Source of the DNA: Paenibacillus amylolyticus
GTDB lineage: Bacteria > Bacillota > Bacilli > Paenibacillales > Paenibacillaceae
DNA length: 64,000 nucleotides
Assembly: GCF_029689945.1 (NCBI RefSeq)
Contig: NZ_CP121451.1
Coordinates: forward strand, 4,588,001-4,652,000
Direction: 5' to 3'
The position numbers and the translations under genes were made by a program. This document shows, one piece after another, positions 20,499 to 30,789 of this stretch; position 1 is the stretch's first letter; each line of letters starts with the position of its first letter. Below the pieces are notes generated by a model, which searched no databases, had not been told where the DNA came from, and was given only the letters and a program-made list of their open reading frames with translations.

Positions 20499-22381
20499 TT
20501 AGGAATTAAATGCATCTTCATGGTTGCTGGTTGTCTCGTACTCATAAGCTGCGCTCCCCGTCTCGGCCACAGAGAATGGTTGATCAACAGAAGCATCATT
20601 CCCCAGATTCAGGTAAACGCTGTACCTTGTTTCTTCCACCCTAAACAGCGGAATGAAGTTCAGGACTTCTCCTTGCTCACTTTCTGCAACGAATGCCAGT
20701 TCCTCCCCGGGAAGTCTGACGATCTTTTCATGCAGATTGCCTGCCGTCATTCCCTTCACTCTTCTGTAGTCCCCAGCTGTGCAAGCAGAATGCTACCGTA
20801 CATCACCGCGGCCTTGCTATCCGTACCTTGCAGTGGAACCAGATGCAGCTTGGCATCAATCTCAATCTCGATGGTATCCCGATTATGAAATTCTTGCTGA
20901 ATGACGATGTAACCGTTCTTATGCTGCACATCTGCGGCACTGGCGTTGATTTTCACCGCTGCAACAGACTTCTCTTTCAGGTACAATGCCAAAGTCACGG
21001 GTCTTACCGTCTTGATCACCAGGGTAGACACAAGCGTATCGGGATATTTGCTGCACTGCTCAATGCGGGTGTGCTCACTCCATTCCACGATTGACGAGAT
21101 AAATGCATTCAACAGCAGTCTGTTTCCACTTTTGAACCAGATGTTTTTCTGCAGTTCACTCATCGCCTCGATGCCGGAAGCCGTACAGCACCAGAAGGAC
21201 TCAACGGCGCTACTGAAGGTTTTAGTTACACCGTTTCCCATTGGTTGGTGGTATTGTGACAGCCCTGTTTGGCTGCTCGCACTGTTCAGAATCGCATTAT
21301 ATTTCAATATTTCCATGTGATCCAGGTATTCAACCACATCAGACGATGAAAGCAATCGCTCCAGTATGCGTTCTGTATTGTGTGCGCAGCAGCTCTCACT
21401 CTCTCCACCTGTTAGTGCATCTTCCATTCTCCCGAAGCCGCCCCAATGTTCCGACTTTTCGGAAACCCCACCCTGAACAGGAGATGAAGCCTTTGAACTA
21501 TTATTGCCATTGGCAAATGTTCTCCCTTTTAAACATTCGTAAAAATGTACAGCCGCCTTTCTGTACTGGTTTTCACCCGTAATCTCGTGACGGTGCATTG
21601 CCGCTATGATCATGGGAAGATGGGTGTTGGCATGCAAATCTGCAAGCATATCCTGGCTGTTAACCAAGGGGCCTATAAAATATTCTCTGTCGAACAGCTG
21701 TGCAAGCTCCAGTATTTTCACATCCCCGGTAAGTTCGTGGAGTGAGTAAAGTGCATCACCCATCCCACCAAACTCATTTGCCGGATTCAGCATAGTACAG
21801 CGGAGAATGCCATCGATTTGCCACAAAGAGAGCCTCTCAAACCGTCCAGATATATAATGGGCCATATTCACTCCAAGCTGCAAAGCCTTCATATTCCCCA
21901 GATATATATGGCAGTCGATAAGTCCTTGCATTATTTTGTGAAGGGTATAGTACGGTGCCCAGACTTTTGGACTATGCTCGCTTTCCAACTGGTCAAGCTG
22001 ATCCTCCTCGAAAGCGCTTAAGTATCCGTTCGGACGTGCACAGGATTCCAGGATATCAACTATCTCGTTGGCCTTCGACGTCAGTTCCCGTTGCTGATTG
22101 GCAAAAGCCAATTTGGCACATGCCGATAGGAAATGTCCTGTAAAATGTCCTCTCAGGCCACAATTTTCGGCTTCCCAGCCGTTCAGCGGTTCTGTAAACG
22201 ATGGCATTCCGGCATTTAGCCTGAATGTGTGTACTAGCCGTTCCACGTTGAATGATATCAAATAGGTTTGCACAAGCTGCTGGCGATGAGCAAAATCTCC
22301 ATTGGTCAACCTGACTTCATTCAAGCTAAAATTGGTAAACAAAGGGCACCTCGTTTCTACTAGATAACTGAACGGCTCCAC
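20499..22381 (-). CDS. GH127 beta-L-arabinofuranosidase, frameshifted near the C-terminus
   Basis: Cytoplasmic GH127 (DUF1680) enzyme removing arabinofuranosyl units. The (alpha/alpha)6 barrel includes GHFTGHFLSACA, SPKVWAPYYTLHKIMQGLID and FGGMGDALY. The metal/nucleophile cysteines are visible in GESESCCAHNTER and FWCCTASGIE. The first frame ends at 20756; a second frame from about 20759 (MTAGNLHEKIVRLPGEE) supplies the C-terminal beta-sandwich to 20499, giving about 625 residues, close to the Bifidobacterium HypBA1 length. The break is a one-base shift near GAGTGAAGGG. GTG 22381 has GAAGG upstream. Last gene of the importer operon with a membrane AraC regulator. Confidence 0.87.
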
Positions 22382-22403
22382 CTTGTGCCTTCAGATCCTT
22401 TCA

Positions 22404-24062
22404 TTATTTGGTAACTGAAGAAGTATCATAGGAAGATTGCATAATCTCCAGATAGCGATTAATGTTCAAACCTTCCAGACCTTTTACATATTCATCCCAA
22501 TCCTTATCCAGACTTTTGGCGCCTGTAATAAATTGCAGGGCGTTCTGATCGATGTAATCCTTGAGATTGGTCTGCATCATACTGGCTTCATCGGCAAGAG
22601 TCGGATCAACCCACAATGCCCAATGAGGGAAAACGTCTTTCGGTTCCTTGCCCTCCATTAACAATGTTGCCTCATAGAGCCGTCGCTCGTAACCATCATT
22701 GGCATAGATGTCTGTTCCCTGCACTTCGGCGTCCCGATATGCCCGGTGATGATTGTACTGACTCAATGCAGCCCAGCTATCGTTACGAGGTTCTTCTCCG
22801 GAAGGAAGCGGGATGGCTTTATAGAGCGGTTCTACCTGATCATTGAGCGCCACTTCACCTTCCTGTGGTTTGCGCCAGCTTGTGCCCTCTTCTCCCAGAT
22901 AAGAAGCCATGGTTCCTTCCTGGGTGTAGAAATAATCCAGCAGCTTGATCGCTGCGATCTGCGTTTCCTCACTGGCCTTGTTCGTCAGTACAAAGGATGC
23001 TCCAGGATCAATCGGATAGTTATACGTCGCATAAGTGGCGTTCGGTCCCTTCAGTGGAGGGATGGGATTATAATCATTCCCGTAAGGCGAACCTTCGGCA
23101 GTGGTTACAAATAACGATGGATGCATCGCTGCTCCTGCACCGAGAAGCTGCGCATCAGCGTTATCACCGATTTTTTTGAAAGCACCCACGTTTTGAGTAA
23201 AGGCGCCCGGATCAATCAGTCCTTCATCATAGAGCGATTTGATATAAGCAAGTCCTTCTTTCCACTCCGGTTTGTTCACTACCGTCTCCACTTTGCCCTG
23301 ATTGACAATTAAGTAGTTCCGATCGTCGTCATAGATAAAACCATTCATCAAATACGGGATAATGTGCACACCGAAATTTTCAGTCGAACCGCTTAGCGGT
23401 ACTTCGTCGGCTTTACCGTTTCCATTCGGGTCCTTCGTTTTAAATGCTCGAAGCATTTCCTTAAACTCCTCTGTTGTCGCGGGTTCGTTCAAACCAAGTT
23501 GTTCCAACCATTTGGTGTTGACCCACATCTTGTTCGGGTATGAACAGTGGAAACATTCATTCAGTCCCGTCAGACCGTAGATATTCCCGTCCGGAGCGGT
23601 GTTCATGGCCCGATAATAATCATTGCTCTCAAGCACTTTTTTAATATTAGGGGCATACTCCTCAATCAGATCATTCAGCGGTAAAATAACCCCCTGTTGA
23701 CCGAACTTCAACAAATCTGTCTGGGAGAAACGATCTACCCAAGGGATAAGCAGATATAAGTCCGGATAATCACCGGAAGCCAGTGAAATCTGTCTTTTCT
23801 CCGCTGCACCGTCGAATGGAACTGTGGTCCAGTTGAATTGAATATCAAACTTCTCTTCCATTTTCTTAGTGAATTTATTTGTAGACAAGTTGGTATCCGA
23901 ACCCTGGTGAGCAAATACATTAATGGCTGTCTTGCCTGACGGATTGCTGCCTTCGCCGTTCCCCTTATCAGAACTTGAGCATCCGGCCAGTGCCAACGAG
24001 GTGAACAGCATACAGGCAAGCATGATGAATCCCACTTTTTTCAATACAATCCTCTCCCTCAT
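22404..24062 (-). CDS. Extracellular solute-binding lipoprotein, LplA type
   Basis: Oligosaccharide receptor for the adjacent LplB/LplC permeases. The signal VGFIMLACMLFTSLALAGC ends in lipobox LAGC and is followed by a Ser/Asp/Gly linker (SSSDKGNGEGSN) and the large bilobed domain, 552 residues in all. The start may be TTG 24044 rather than ATG 24062, since GGGAGAGG lies just before the TTG. It sits between the permeases and GH127, so an arabinofuranosyl-containing oligosaccharide is the likely cargo; this is inferred. Confidence 0.92.
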   Translation of the reverse strand: MRERIVLKKVGFIMLACMLFTSLALAGCSSSDKGNGEGSNPSGKTAINVFAHQGSDTNLSTNKFTKKMEEKFDIQFNWTTVPFDGAAEKRQISLASGDYPDLYLLIPWVDRFSQTDLLKFGQQGVILPLNDLIEEYAPNIKKVLESNDYYRAMNTAPDGNIYGLTGLNECFHCSYPNKMWVNTKWLEQLGLNEPATTEEFKEMLRAFKTKDPNGNGKADEVPLSGSTENFGVHIIPYLMNGFIYDDDRNYLIVNQGKVETVVNKPEWKEGLAYIKSLYDEGLIDPGAFTQNVGAFKKIGDNADAQLLGAGAAMHPSLFVTTAEGSPYGNDYNPIPPLKGPNATYATYNYPIDPGASFVLTNKASEETQIAAIKLLDYFYTQEGTMASYLGEEGTSWRKPQEGEVALNDQVEPLYKAIPLPSGEEPRNDSWAALSQYNHHRAYRDAEVQGTDIYANDGYERRLYEATLLMEGKEPKDVFPHWALWVDPTLADEASMMQTNLKDYIDQNALQFITGAKSLDKDWDEYVKGLEGLNINRYLEIMQSSYDTSSVTK

Positions 24063-24079
24063 ATAAAATGGAAATGAAC

Positions 24080-25008
24080 TTAGCCTTTGACTGAACCAAT
24101 TAACATGCCTTGCACAAAATAACGTTGAACAAACGGGTAGATAATCAGGACCGGCAAGCTGGCCATGACAATTAACGAGTACTTCATGAGTTCAGCCATT
24201 TGCTGCTGTTTGATCATTTCTGATGCATCCATGTTCCCCGTACTGCTGTTCAAAATAAGAATACTGCGCAAGATCAGCTGTAGCGGATAGAGTGACTGTG
24301 ATTTCAGGTAGATGAGGGCGTCAAAGTATGCGTTCCACTGACCCACAGCGTACATCAGCGACAGCACGGCAATAATCGGTTTGGCAAGTGGCAGGATGAT
24401 ACTGAAGATAAACCGGATGTCACTGCAACCATCAATATCGGCTGCTTCGGACAACTCTTCCGGTATCGAATTCTGAAAAAGGTGCGGGCAATAATGACTT
24501 GCCATACCCAGATGGCATTGGGAATCAGCAGGGCCCAGCGGGTATCAATCAGTCCCATGGTTTTGACTACCAGATAGGTAGGAATCAAGCCGCCTGAGAA
24601 CAGCATGGTGAAGGTAATAAACATCATTAGAGAGCTGCGGCCGACAAATGTCTTTTTGGATAATGGATACGCAATCATAATCGTCAAGGCCACGCTGATG
24701 AACGTACCGCAAGCGGTATAGAACAGGGAATTGGCATACCCCGTAAGGACCTGATCATTCCGCAATACAGACTTGTAACCGTCGAACGTCAGGTCAATGG
24801 GCCACAACCAGACTTTTCCCGAGGAGACGGCAGCAGGACTGCTGAGCGAAGAACTCACTATATATATCAAGGGATACAGCACGGCAATCAGTACCACTGT
24901 CAGCATGAAATACACAACTGTTATAAATACGCGATCTCCCCATGATTCACGGATCGTACTACTGCTCTTAATTCGCGAACGACCTGCATTGCTCTGTGTG
25001 TTAGGCAT
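24080..25008 (-). CDS. Carbohydrate ABC transporter permease, LplC type, frameshifted
   Basis: CUT1 permease with the LplC layout: N-terminal tail, helices from VFITVVYFMLTVVLIAVLYP, then the EAA loop split by a frameshift. The first frame ends correctly at VIIARTFF. One added base in the five-A run on plus (24476-24480) continues as QNSIPEELSEAADIDGCSD in the second frame, through to RYFVQGMLIGSVKG. Joined length is about 309 residues. Pairs with the LplB-type gene upstream. Confidence 0.88.
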
Positions 25009-25035
25009 GAATCGGTTCTCCTCCTTTCGCTCCTG

Positions 25036-25991
25036 TTACCATAAGCTTGTATTGGATAGTCGTTTGGCGACCGCGTTCACGGTTAATAAGAGAATCAGGT
25101 TAATCACCGAGTTGAACAGGCCAACCGCAGTAGCGAAGCTGTAATTGGCATTCAGCAACCCTATTTTATAGACATACGTGGAGATGATCTCCGAAGCAGA
25201 CAGGTTGAGCGGATTTTGCAGCAAATATATTTCTCGAACCCGACAGCCATGATATTCCCTACACTCAGGATCAGAATGATGACGGCGGCCGGAAGCAGTC
25301 CGGGCAGATCCACATTGAGGATTTTTTGTATTCGATTGGCTCCATCAACTTTGGCGGCTTCATACAGGGATGGATCAACACCAGCCAGGACAGCCAGATA
25401 GATGACTGCGGAGTACCCCATTCCCTGCCACACATCGGAGAATACGTAGATGGATCGAAATAGCCCGGGCTCACCCAGAAAATTCACCGCTTCGAAACCA
25501 AGGGCGCCTGCAATCGTGTTGACAATACCCAGCCTCGGGGACAGAAACAGCATAATGATGGAGACCATTACAACGGTAGAGATAAAATAAGGAGCATACG
25601 TCACCATTTGTACTGTTTTTTTGAATCGTATGTTTTTGATCTCGTTCAGCGCGAGCGCCAGTAATATAGGAATCGGAAAACCAACGATCAGGCTGTAAAA
25701 CGAAATGTAGAGCGTGTTCTTGATCAGCGTGACAAACGCCGGATTCTTAAAAAGCAATTCAAAATACTTGGTTCCGGCCCATGAACTACCCCAGATTCCC
25801 TTGATGACGTTGTAATCTTTAAACGCCAGCACCGCATTCACCATGGGTACATACTTAAAAATGATAAAGTAAGCAATCGGTGGCAAAATCAGCATGTATA
25901 GCTGCCAATGTCGCCTCCAGCTTCTGGCTAAAGCTTGCTTCAAGACAGACGGTTTACTTGTTTTCTCTACGGACTTGGATTCACTGGTCAT
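25036..25991 (-). CDS. Carbohydrate ABC transporter permease, LplB type, frameshifted
   Basis: CUT1 permease of the LplB branch. Helices start at LYMLILPPIAYFIIFKYVPM, and the EAA loop is SLYEAAKVDGANRIQKILNV. The frame breaks after AVGFEK at a three-T run on plus (25230-25232); one more base gives IYLLQNPLNLSASEIIS and the normal C-terminus KRLSNTSLW. Joined length is about 318 residues. The frame is open far upstream to 26255 and overlaps the regulator gene, but the family N-terminus begins near MTSESKSVEK, so I give ATG 25991; ATG 26009 is an alternative and neither has a strong ribosome site. Confidence 0.86.
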
Positions 25992-26169
25992 TGTTGTTCT
26001 CAGAATCATCCCCCATTCATGTTCATGGCTCCAAATCGTGCTGAACTTCGACTTGATTTGGTAGCGCTTACTTTTTGAGTAATCATAAGATTGGGTGGGG
26101 GATGCGTAAAGGTACAGTTGAGCTGGCAAAGTACAAAAAGCGAATATATACCACGAGAAACACCCTACA

Positions 26170-28524
26170 TTATCCGCTATGAACGTCCATTTTCCGAAAC
26201 ACACTCGGGGAAATGCCGCGTACTCGCTTGAACGCTCGACGGAATGAATGTGCACTGTTATAGCCGGTGGCCTCCGCTATCTCGTCAATGGTCTGTCCGG
26301 TGGACTGCAACAGGTTCGAGGCCGCATCAATACGTACCCGTTCTAAATAATCGGAAAGATTCTCGCCTGTATGCTCTTTGAACAGTTGGGATATAAACTT
26401 CTCGGACTTGCTCATATGTTCGGCAATCCGATACATCGTCAAGTTTGCGTCCCCGTAATTTTGCTGGATAAAACAAATCATTTCACTTACCGTATCTGCA
26501 TGCGCTCCTGTTCTTCTCCTCTGAAAATCACCGCAGATGTCTTCTGTTAACTGTTTGAATTTTTCACGCAGCGAAGCGATTGTTTCTGTCATCTGAATGG
26601 ATGTCACCCGCGTTTTATATTCCTCCAGCAGGGAGGAATCCAGCTTGAATTTGGGTTCGTCGAGCTTCAGAAAAGTCCCCTTCAACTCCATGATGAACTG
26701 CTGTGCCATATCGTAGGAGAGTTCCCGCTCTTCAAAATTACGAAGAAACAATTGCTCCAGAATACGTATTGCCTCCTCAGGATCGCCGACTTTGATTGTG
26801 TTGAGCAGGCGCTGTTCGGACTCAATCGGATAATAGAACATTTCGTTTTCCTTCATCGTATCTTCAAATCTCACCAGATAATCAGTTCCCATGTGAATGG
26901 CATAATCCAGAGCTTGTTTGGCTTCGTCAAAGGAACGCCCCACATCATTCCACACCTCATAAGCTGAACCCGTGGCAAATGTTGTGGATATCCGATGCTC
27001 CTGATAGATGCCATCCATTAAACTGTTCAATTCCTTCTCACATCTCCCTATAGCTTCACTCAGTGGGTTGTTTTCATCCAATGGGCAGGCAAAAGCGATC
27101 TGATCGGTTCCCCAATCCGTAATCAGCACATGAGAATTCCACTCGGTAAGGACCTGTTTGATGAGCACCCTTGCAACGCCCAGTTCATGAATCGTTTCTT
27201 CACTGTCCGGATTGGCGTATCCGTTCACCTTCACTAAGCCCGCCAAGCCCTTGCTGCTGGTAAGCGAAATATGTGCTTGAGAAGAAATAACCTCCAACTC
27301 CAGTGAGGTATAGACTTCTCCGGTTAACAAACGTTTGATAAATCCGTCTCTCAATAACGGAATCTGCTCATTCATGGCGTTTTGAAGTGAGTCATTATTT
27401 GCTATTAGATTGGTTATATGGCTTGCCAAAAAATCATATTCGTTGCCCCGTTTGCCAGGGAATTCGGTGAGCTGTTCACGAAACGAGGCCAACAGTTTGT
27501 ACACGGGTGCGCTATTTCGATAGGCCAGAACCAGCCCAAACAGCAGGCCCAAAGCAATGGTTGCCAGCGTAAAGGCCAGCGTGACCTGTTTGATTTGATC
27601 CGCCTTTGTCATGAGTGACTTCTCCGGAATCCCTGCCATGTAGTTCCATCCATTTTGGCTGGATTGTATCGATATGAGCAGCCGACCATCGCTTCCGGGC
27701 TGTACGTTCTGTCCGCTCCGCTCCGTTTCTGCAGCGCTGCCTTCACTACGACGTTTCTGTGCCAATTGCTCAGCTTCCGCTTGTTCAATGCCAAGGGAGA
27801 AGATGATCTGTCCTTCCGCATCGGTGACCAGAGTCCAGCCACCATATTGATCCACAATATTTTGGGTAAGGCTGGCCATCTGATCCTGATCAATCATGAT
27901 ACCAATCGTCGCTTGCGGTTTGTTGAAGCTGTTCAAAGGCAAAGATTGCAGAAACGTAATGGCGGGAACGTCCGCAAGCACGGTGCCGAGTATTTCACGT
28001 TTATAGTTCCGAAGCGGTATAATTTCGTTAAAGTGCGGTTGTTTCAGAATTTGGTCATGCCACTGTTCAAACGGTATACCCTCCAGCTGATTGGCAGCAT
28101 AATAATGCTCCGGACGATAATACACGGTTCTTGGTGTGATGATGGCATTGTAGTTCGGAATGTGTATGAAGAAATGAGACAGGTAATCATTGGTGCTGCT
28201 GTACATGGAGAGGCTCCGTTGCATGCGATTCATACCGTAGACGTTGTATAGATCCTGTGGCTTCGGGCCAGCAATCAAATTTTGCAAATCGGGATTGACA
28301 GCAAGCTGCCTGGTAAAGGCTTCGACTTGAAGAAGATTACGCTCAATGATCTCTTTACCGAGACTCAGTGACTTCAAGCTGTTCTCAATGGAGCTGGAAC
28401 GAGCTGCCTCAATGGAAGCACGGTAAGAGGCATATCCCGCAATTTGAGGAATCATTAGAATAATAAGATACGAAATGAGAAATCGGCGGAACACGGGTGA
28501 GAATTTGGACCATAGGAGCTGCAT
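26170..28524 (-). CDS. Membrane-anchored AraC-family regulator with extracellular sensor
   Basis: One-component sensor-regulator of 784 residues. A first membrane helix (FLISYLIILMIPQIAGYASY) is followed by an extracellular Cache-like region of about 260 residues, a second helix near LAFTLATIALGLLFGLVLAY, a cytoplasmic region of about 350 residues, and a C-terminal AraC double helix-turn-helix (about 680-784: MYRIAEHMSKSEKFISQLFK ... SAHSFRRAFKRVRGISPSVF). There is no receiver or kinase motif, so signal passes directly from membrane to DNA binding. AGGGAGGG lies just before ATG 28524. First gene of the LplBC-LplA-GH127 operon and probably its activator. Confidence 0.9.
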   Translation of the reverse strand: MQLLWSKFSPVFRRFLISYLIILMIPQIAGYASYRASIEAARSSSIENSLKSLSLGKEIIERNLLQVEAFTRQLAVNPDLQNLIAGPKPQDLYNVYGMNRMQRSLSMYSSTNDYLSHFFIHIPNYNAIITPRTVYYRPEHYYAANQLEGIPFEQWHDQILKQPHFNEIIPLRNYKREILGTVLADVPAITFLQSLPLNSFNKPQATIGIMIDQDQMASLTQNIVDQYGGWTLVTDAEGQIIFSLGIEQAEAEQLAQKRRSEGSAAETERSGQNVQPGSDGRLLISIQSSQNGWNYMAGIPEKSLMTKADQIKQVTLAFTLATIALGLLFGLVLAYRNSAPVYKLLASFREQLTEFPGKRGNEYDFLASHITNLIANNDSLQNAMNEQIPLLRDGFIKRLLTGEVYTSLELEVISSQAHISLTSSKGLAGLVKVNGYANPDSEETIHELGVARVLIKQVLTEWNSHVLITDWGTDQIAFACPLDENNPLSEAIGRCEKELNSLMDGIYQEHRISTTFATGSAYEVWNDVGRSFDEAKQALDYAIHMGTDYLVRFEDTMKENEMFYYPIESEQRLLNTIKVGDPEEAIRILEQLFLRNFEERELSYDMAQQFIMELKGTFLKLDEPKFKLDSSLLEEYKTRVTSIQMTETIASLREKFKQLTEDICGDFQRRRTGAHADTVSEMICFIQQNYGDANLTMYRIAEHMSKSEKFISQLFKEHTGENLSDYLERVRIDAASNLLQSTGQTIDEIAEATGYNSAHSFRRAFKRVRGISPSVFRKMDVHSG

Positions 28525-28543
28525 ATGTACCCTCCCTTTTTTA

Positions 28544-28558
28544 TCAAGCGCTTACATT
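28544..28558 (-). promoter_or_regulatory. cre-like site upstream of the membrane AraC regulator
   Basis: ATGTAAGCGCTTGAT on minus fits WTGNAANCGNWNNCW with one mismatch and lies 20 bases before the start codon, consistent with CcpA road-block repression. The rest of the 284-base gap to the GH5 gene holds only the large terminator. Confidence 0.45.
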
Positions 28559-28753
28559 TCTCTATGATAAGGTAGCTGTTCAATGATACACCGGGCATTT
28601 CTTCCTGGTGAAGGTACAACTTCTTCTTTATGGTACATTTACATCCTACAGCGTACAATGCTTGTATGAAAATAAGTGTCTGCCTGCTGTTTGGTGCACA
28701 GATATAGTTGTATCCTACCGTGTCACGCCCTCCATGCCAAAGCAGTCAAAATT

Positions 28754-28808
28754 AAAGCAAAAGAACCTCCCCAAGCCAAGGGAGGGCTTAGGGAGGTTCT
28801 TTTGCTTT
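28754..28808. terminator. Strong bidirectional terminator after the GH5 gene
   Basis: A stem with arms AAAGCAAAAGAACCTCCC and GGGAGGTTCTTTTGCTTT, with an inner AAGCC/GGCTT stem. It directly abuts the GH5 stop codon at 28809 and separates the two leftward operons. Confidence 0.9.
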
Positions 28809-30512
28809 TTAATTGCTGACGGCAACAAATTTCCATTGCTGGTTAGTTGCACCCGTATACGTGTTCTGCTGCAACTTGGCACCATCCGAAGTGGAAGCGT
28901 TGGCGACTTCAATCGCTTTGTTGCTGTTCACGTTAATGATACTCCAGTATCCGTTTCCAAGGTCATTCACTTTGAAATGCTGAGCGGTTGTGTTCAGATT
29001 GCTCATGAGCTGCACCACTTCTCCATTGGTGCTTGTTCCATTGCGAATGTCAATGACTTTGTCCGGTGAGTTCACACTTGTCAACGTATAGCCGCCGTTG
29101 CCGATCGAGGTCAGAACCCACTTCTGAGGGTTGCCGCCCAGATCGCTCCACTGCTGAAGCTGAAGATTGTTTTCGTTTAGACCACCTGGGACATCAATAA
29201 CCTTGTTGGAATGCCGGGCTACAATTTTGTAGGTTGCACCGGATACCAGCCCCGTTGTTGGTCCACCTGATCCACTGCCCGGGTAAGTCTGGGCACGTTC
29301 ATGGTACCAGTTAAACAGGAATCGTCCCATGGCACTCCGTGAAGCATCCCCGTCCCACTTCAGGCCAGCCGTAGGATCGGCAAAGGAGCTTCGTGGTCCT
29401 TCACTTAGAATGAATCCGTTCATATGAGCTGCAATGCTGACATTGCCTGCTGCGTTGAAGATCGTTTTGGTATTCGTGCCGAAACCTTCATTGCTGCCAT
29501 TAAACAAGTTTCAATAGGCCGAATCACCAGGTTTGTTTTTGAACCAGGTTACCTCGGTAATGTTAATCGGATATTTGTCAGCGGTCGCCTTCACGTTCGT
29601 ATTCCACTGGTCTTGCAGGATGGAGAAGTTGTCATATGCGCCATAACCAGGGTACCAGTGAACCGCATATCCATAGTTATTGAGCGGATCTGTCAATGGA
29701 TGGCTTGCCGTTAAGCTGTAAAATTGGTTGTACCCCAGACCTGCCGCCCAGATTACGTTGTCCGCACCTTGGCTGCGAATCGTTGAAATCATGGAATTCT
29801 GGAAATTGCGCAAGTCATTCCAGTGATCCACAAAGTCATTTTCCCCGTTGTACCCGCCCCAATGTCCATTCGCATAGGATTTCACCGGTTCGTTAATCAG
29901 TTCGAAATGAACGTTGTCTGCGCTTTTGATCTCAGGACGTGAAGCGAGATAACCCCAGATTTGATTGAATTTTTGCAGATTGGCAGATGTTGTTGCCTGA
30001 TCATCCTTCAACGTGAAGTCCAGTCCCAGGACAACATAGACACCTTTTGTTTTGGCATATTGAATGTACGGAATAATTACATTTTGGGTAACTGTCTGCA
30101 CACCGGCAAAGTTATATGTACCAGCAGCCACATCTCCCATGTCCTGACGGTCGATGAACAGACGGACCTGATTCATATTCCAGCCATGATTGCTTCCGTA
30201 TTTCGGGCTGGTGTCTGCAAAGGTATCCGTAATGTCTTTCAGATAAGCCAGTGTAGCTGCATGACGGTTATTGCCGTGCAGATTGAGATAATAATTGCTG
30301 TCCTGGTAAGTCCAGTAGGCGCCTGAAGGTTGATGCCAACCGTTCAGAAGCACAGGCTGATTGTTGCTGTTCACCAGATTTTTGCCATTAACGTGAAGCT
30401 TGCCCATCGGCATACCCACCCATGCTTCGGCCTTGCTGCCTCCCCATGGAGCAATGGTGATCAATAAAGCTAGAATGAGTAACAGTTTACAAGATATCAT
30501 GAACCTCTTCAC
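28809..30512 (-). CDS. GH5 glycoside hydrolase with C-terminal ricin-B (CBM13-like) module, interrupted by in-frame TGA
   Basis: Secreted retaining endo-glycanase of the GH5 fold. Signal peptide is LLLILALLITIAPWGGSKAEA. The catalytic acid E208 lies in HFELINEPV and the nucleophile E320 in INITEVTWF. After GDSAY an in-frame TGA (29511-29513) interrupts the frame; the same frame then continues NLFNGSNEGFGTN and SIAAHMNGFILSEGP, a linker, and a ricin-B module with three QxW-type repeats (NLQLQQWSD, VVQLMSN, TNQQWKF). TGG would restore Trp. GTG 30512 is preferred, as AGGAGGAATTATA lies just before it. The substrate may be glucan, mannan or xylan; the subfamily is uncertain. Last gene of the large cassette. 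Confidence 0.87.
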
Positions 30513-30566
30513 TATAATTCCTCCTAATCTGATATATTGCCTTGCCATATTGCGAGGTAAGCTCCC

Positions 30567-30731
30567 TCAGAACGTATATATGAACACACATATCGCATAG
30601 GTCGGCGCTCGCTCCCGCAGTCCGTTCCACACCAGCAAGGGGATCCTTCGCAGGGAAGGGTCGTGGTTCGGCTGTGAGCAGACGTTCATGAGATCATTGC
30701 GAGCCCGCTTTTCACAGATGGAATGTTGCAT
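30567..30731 (-). CDS. Possible small ORF with strong ribosome site (54 aa), function unknown
   Basis: A 54-codon frame beginning MQHSICEKRARNDLMNVC sits in the 277-base gap between the last permease and the GH5 gene. GGGAGGAGGAACTTC precedes its ATG, as good a ribosome site as any in the window. The peptide is basic and ends CVFIYTF; no family recognised. It may instead be the remnant of a larger gene or a leader peptide controlling GH5 expression. Confidence 0.35.
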   Translation of the reverse strand: MQHSICEKRARNDLMNVCSQPNHDPSLRRIPLLVWNGLRERAPTYAICVFIYTF

Positions 30732-30789
30732 GAAGTTCCTCCTCCCTTTTCCAATCTGATCCCACTTCAAACGTACAGGAAAACTTAAC

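Noticed and set aside
28809..30512. Selenocysteine or other recoding at the TGA of the GH5 gene
   Set aside because: No selenocysteine element seen after the codon and GH5 needs no Sec there; a Trp codon change is simpler.
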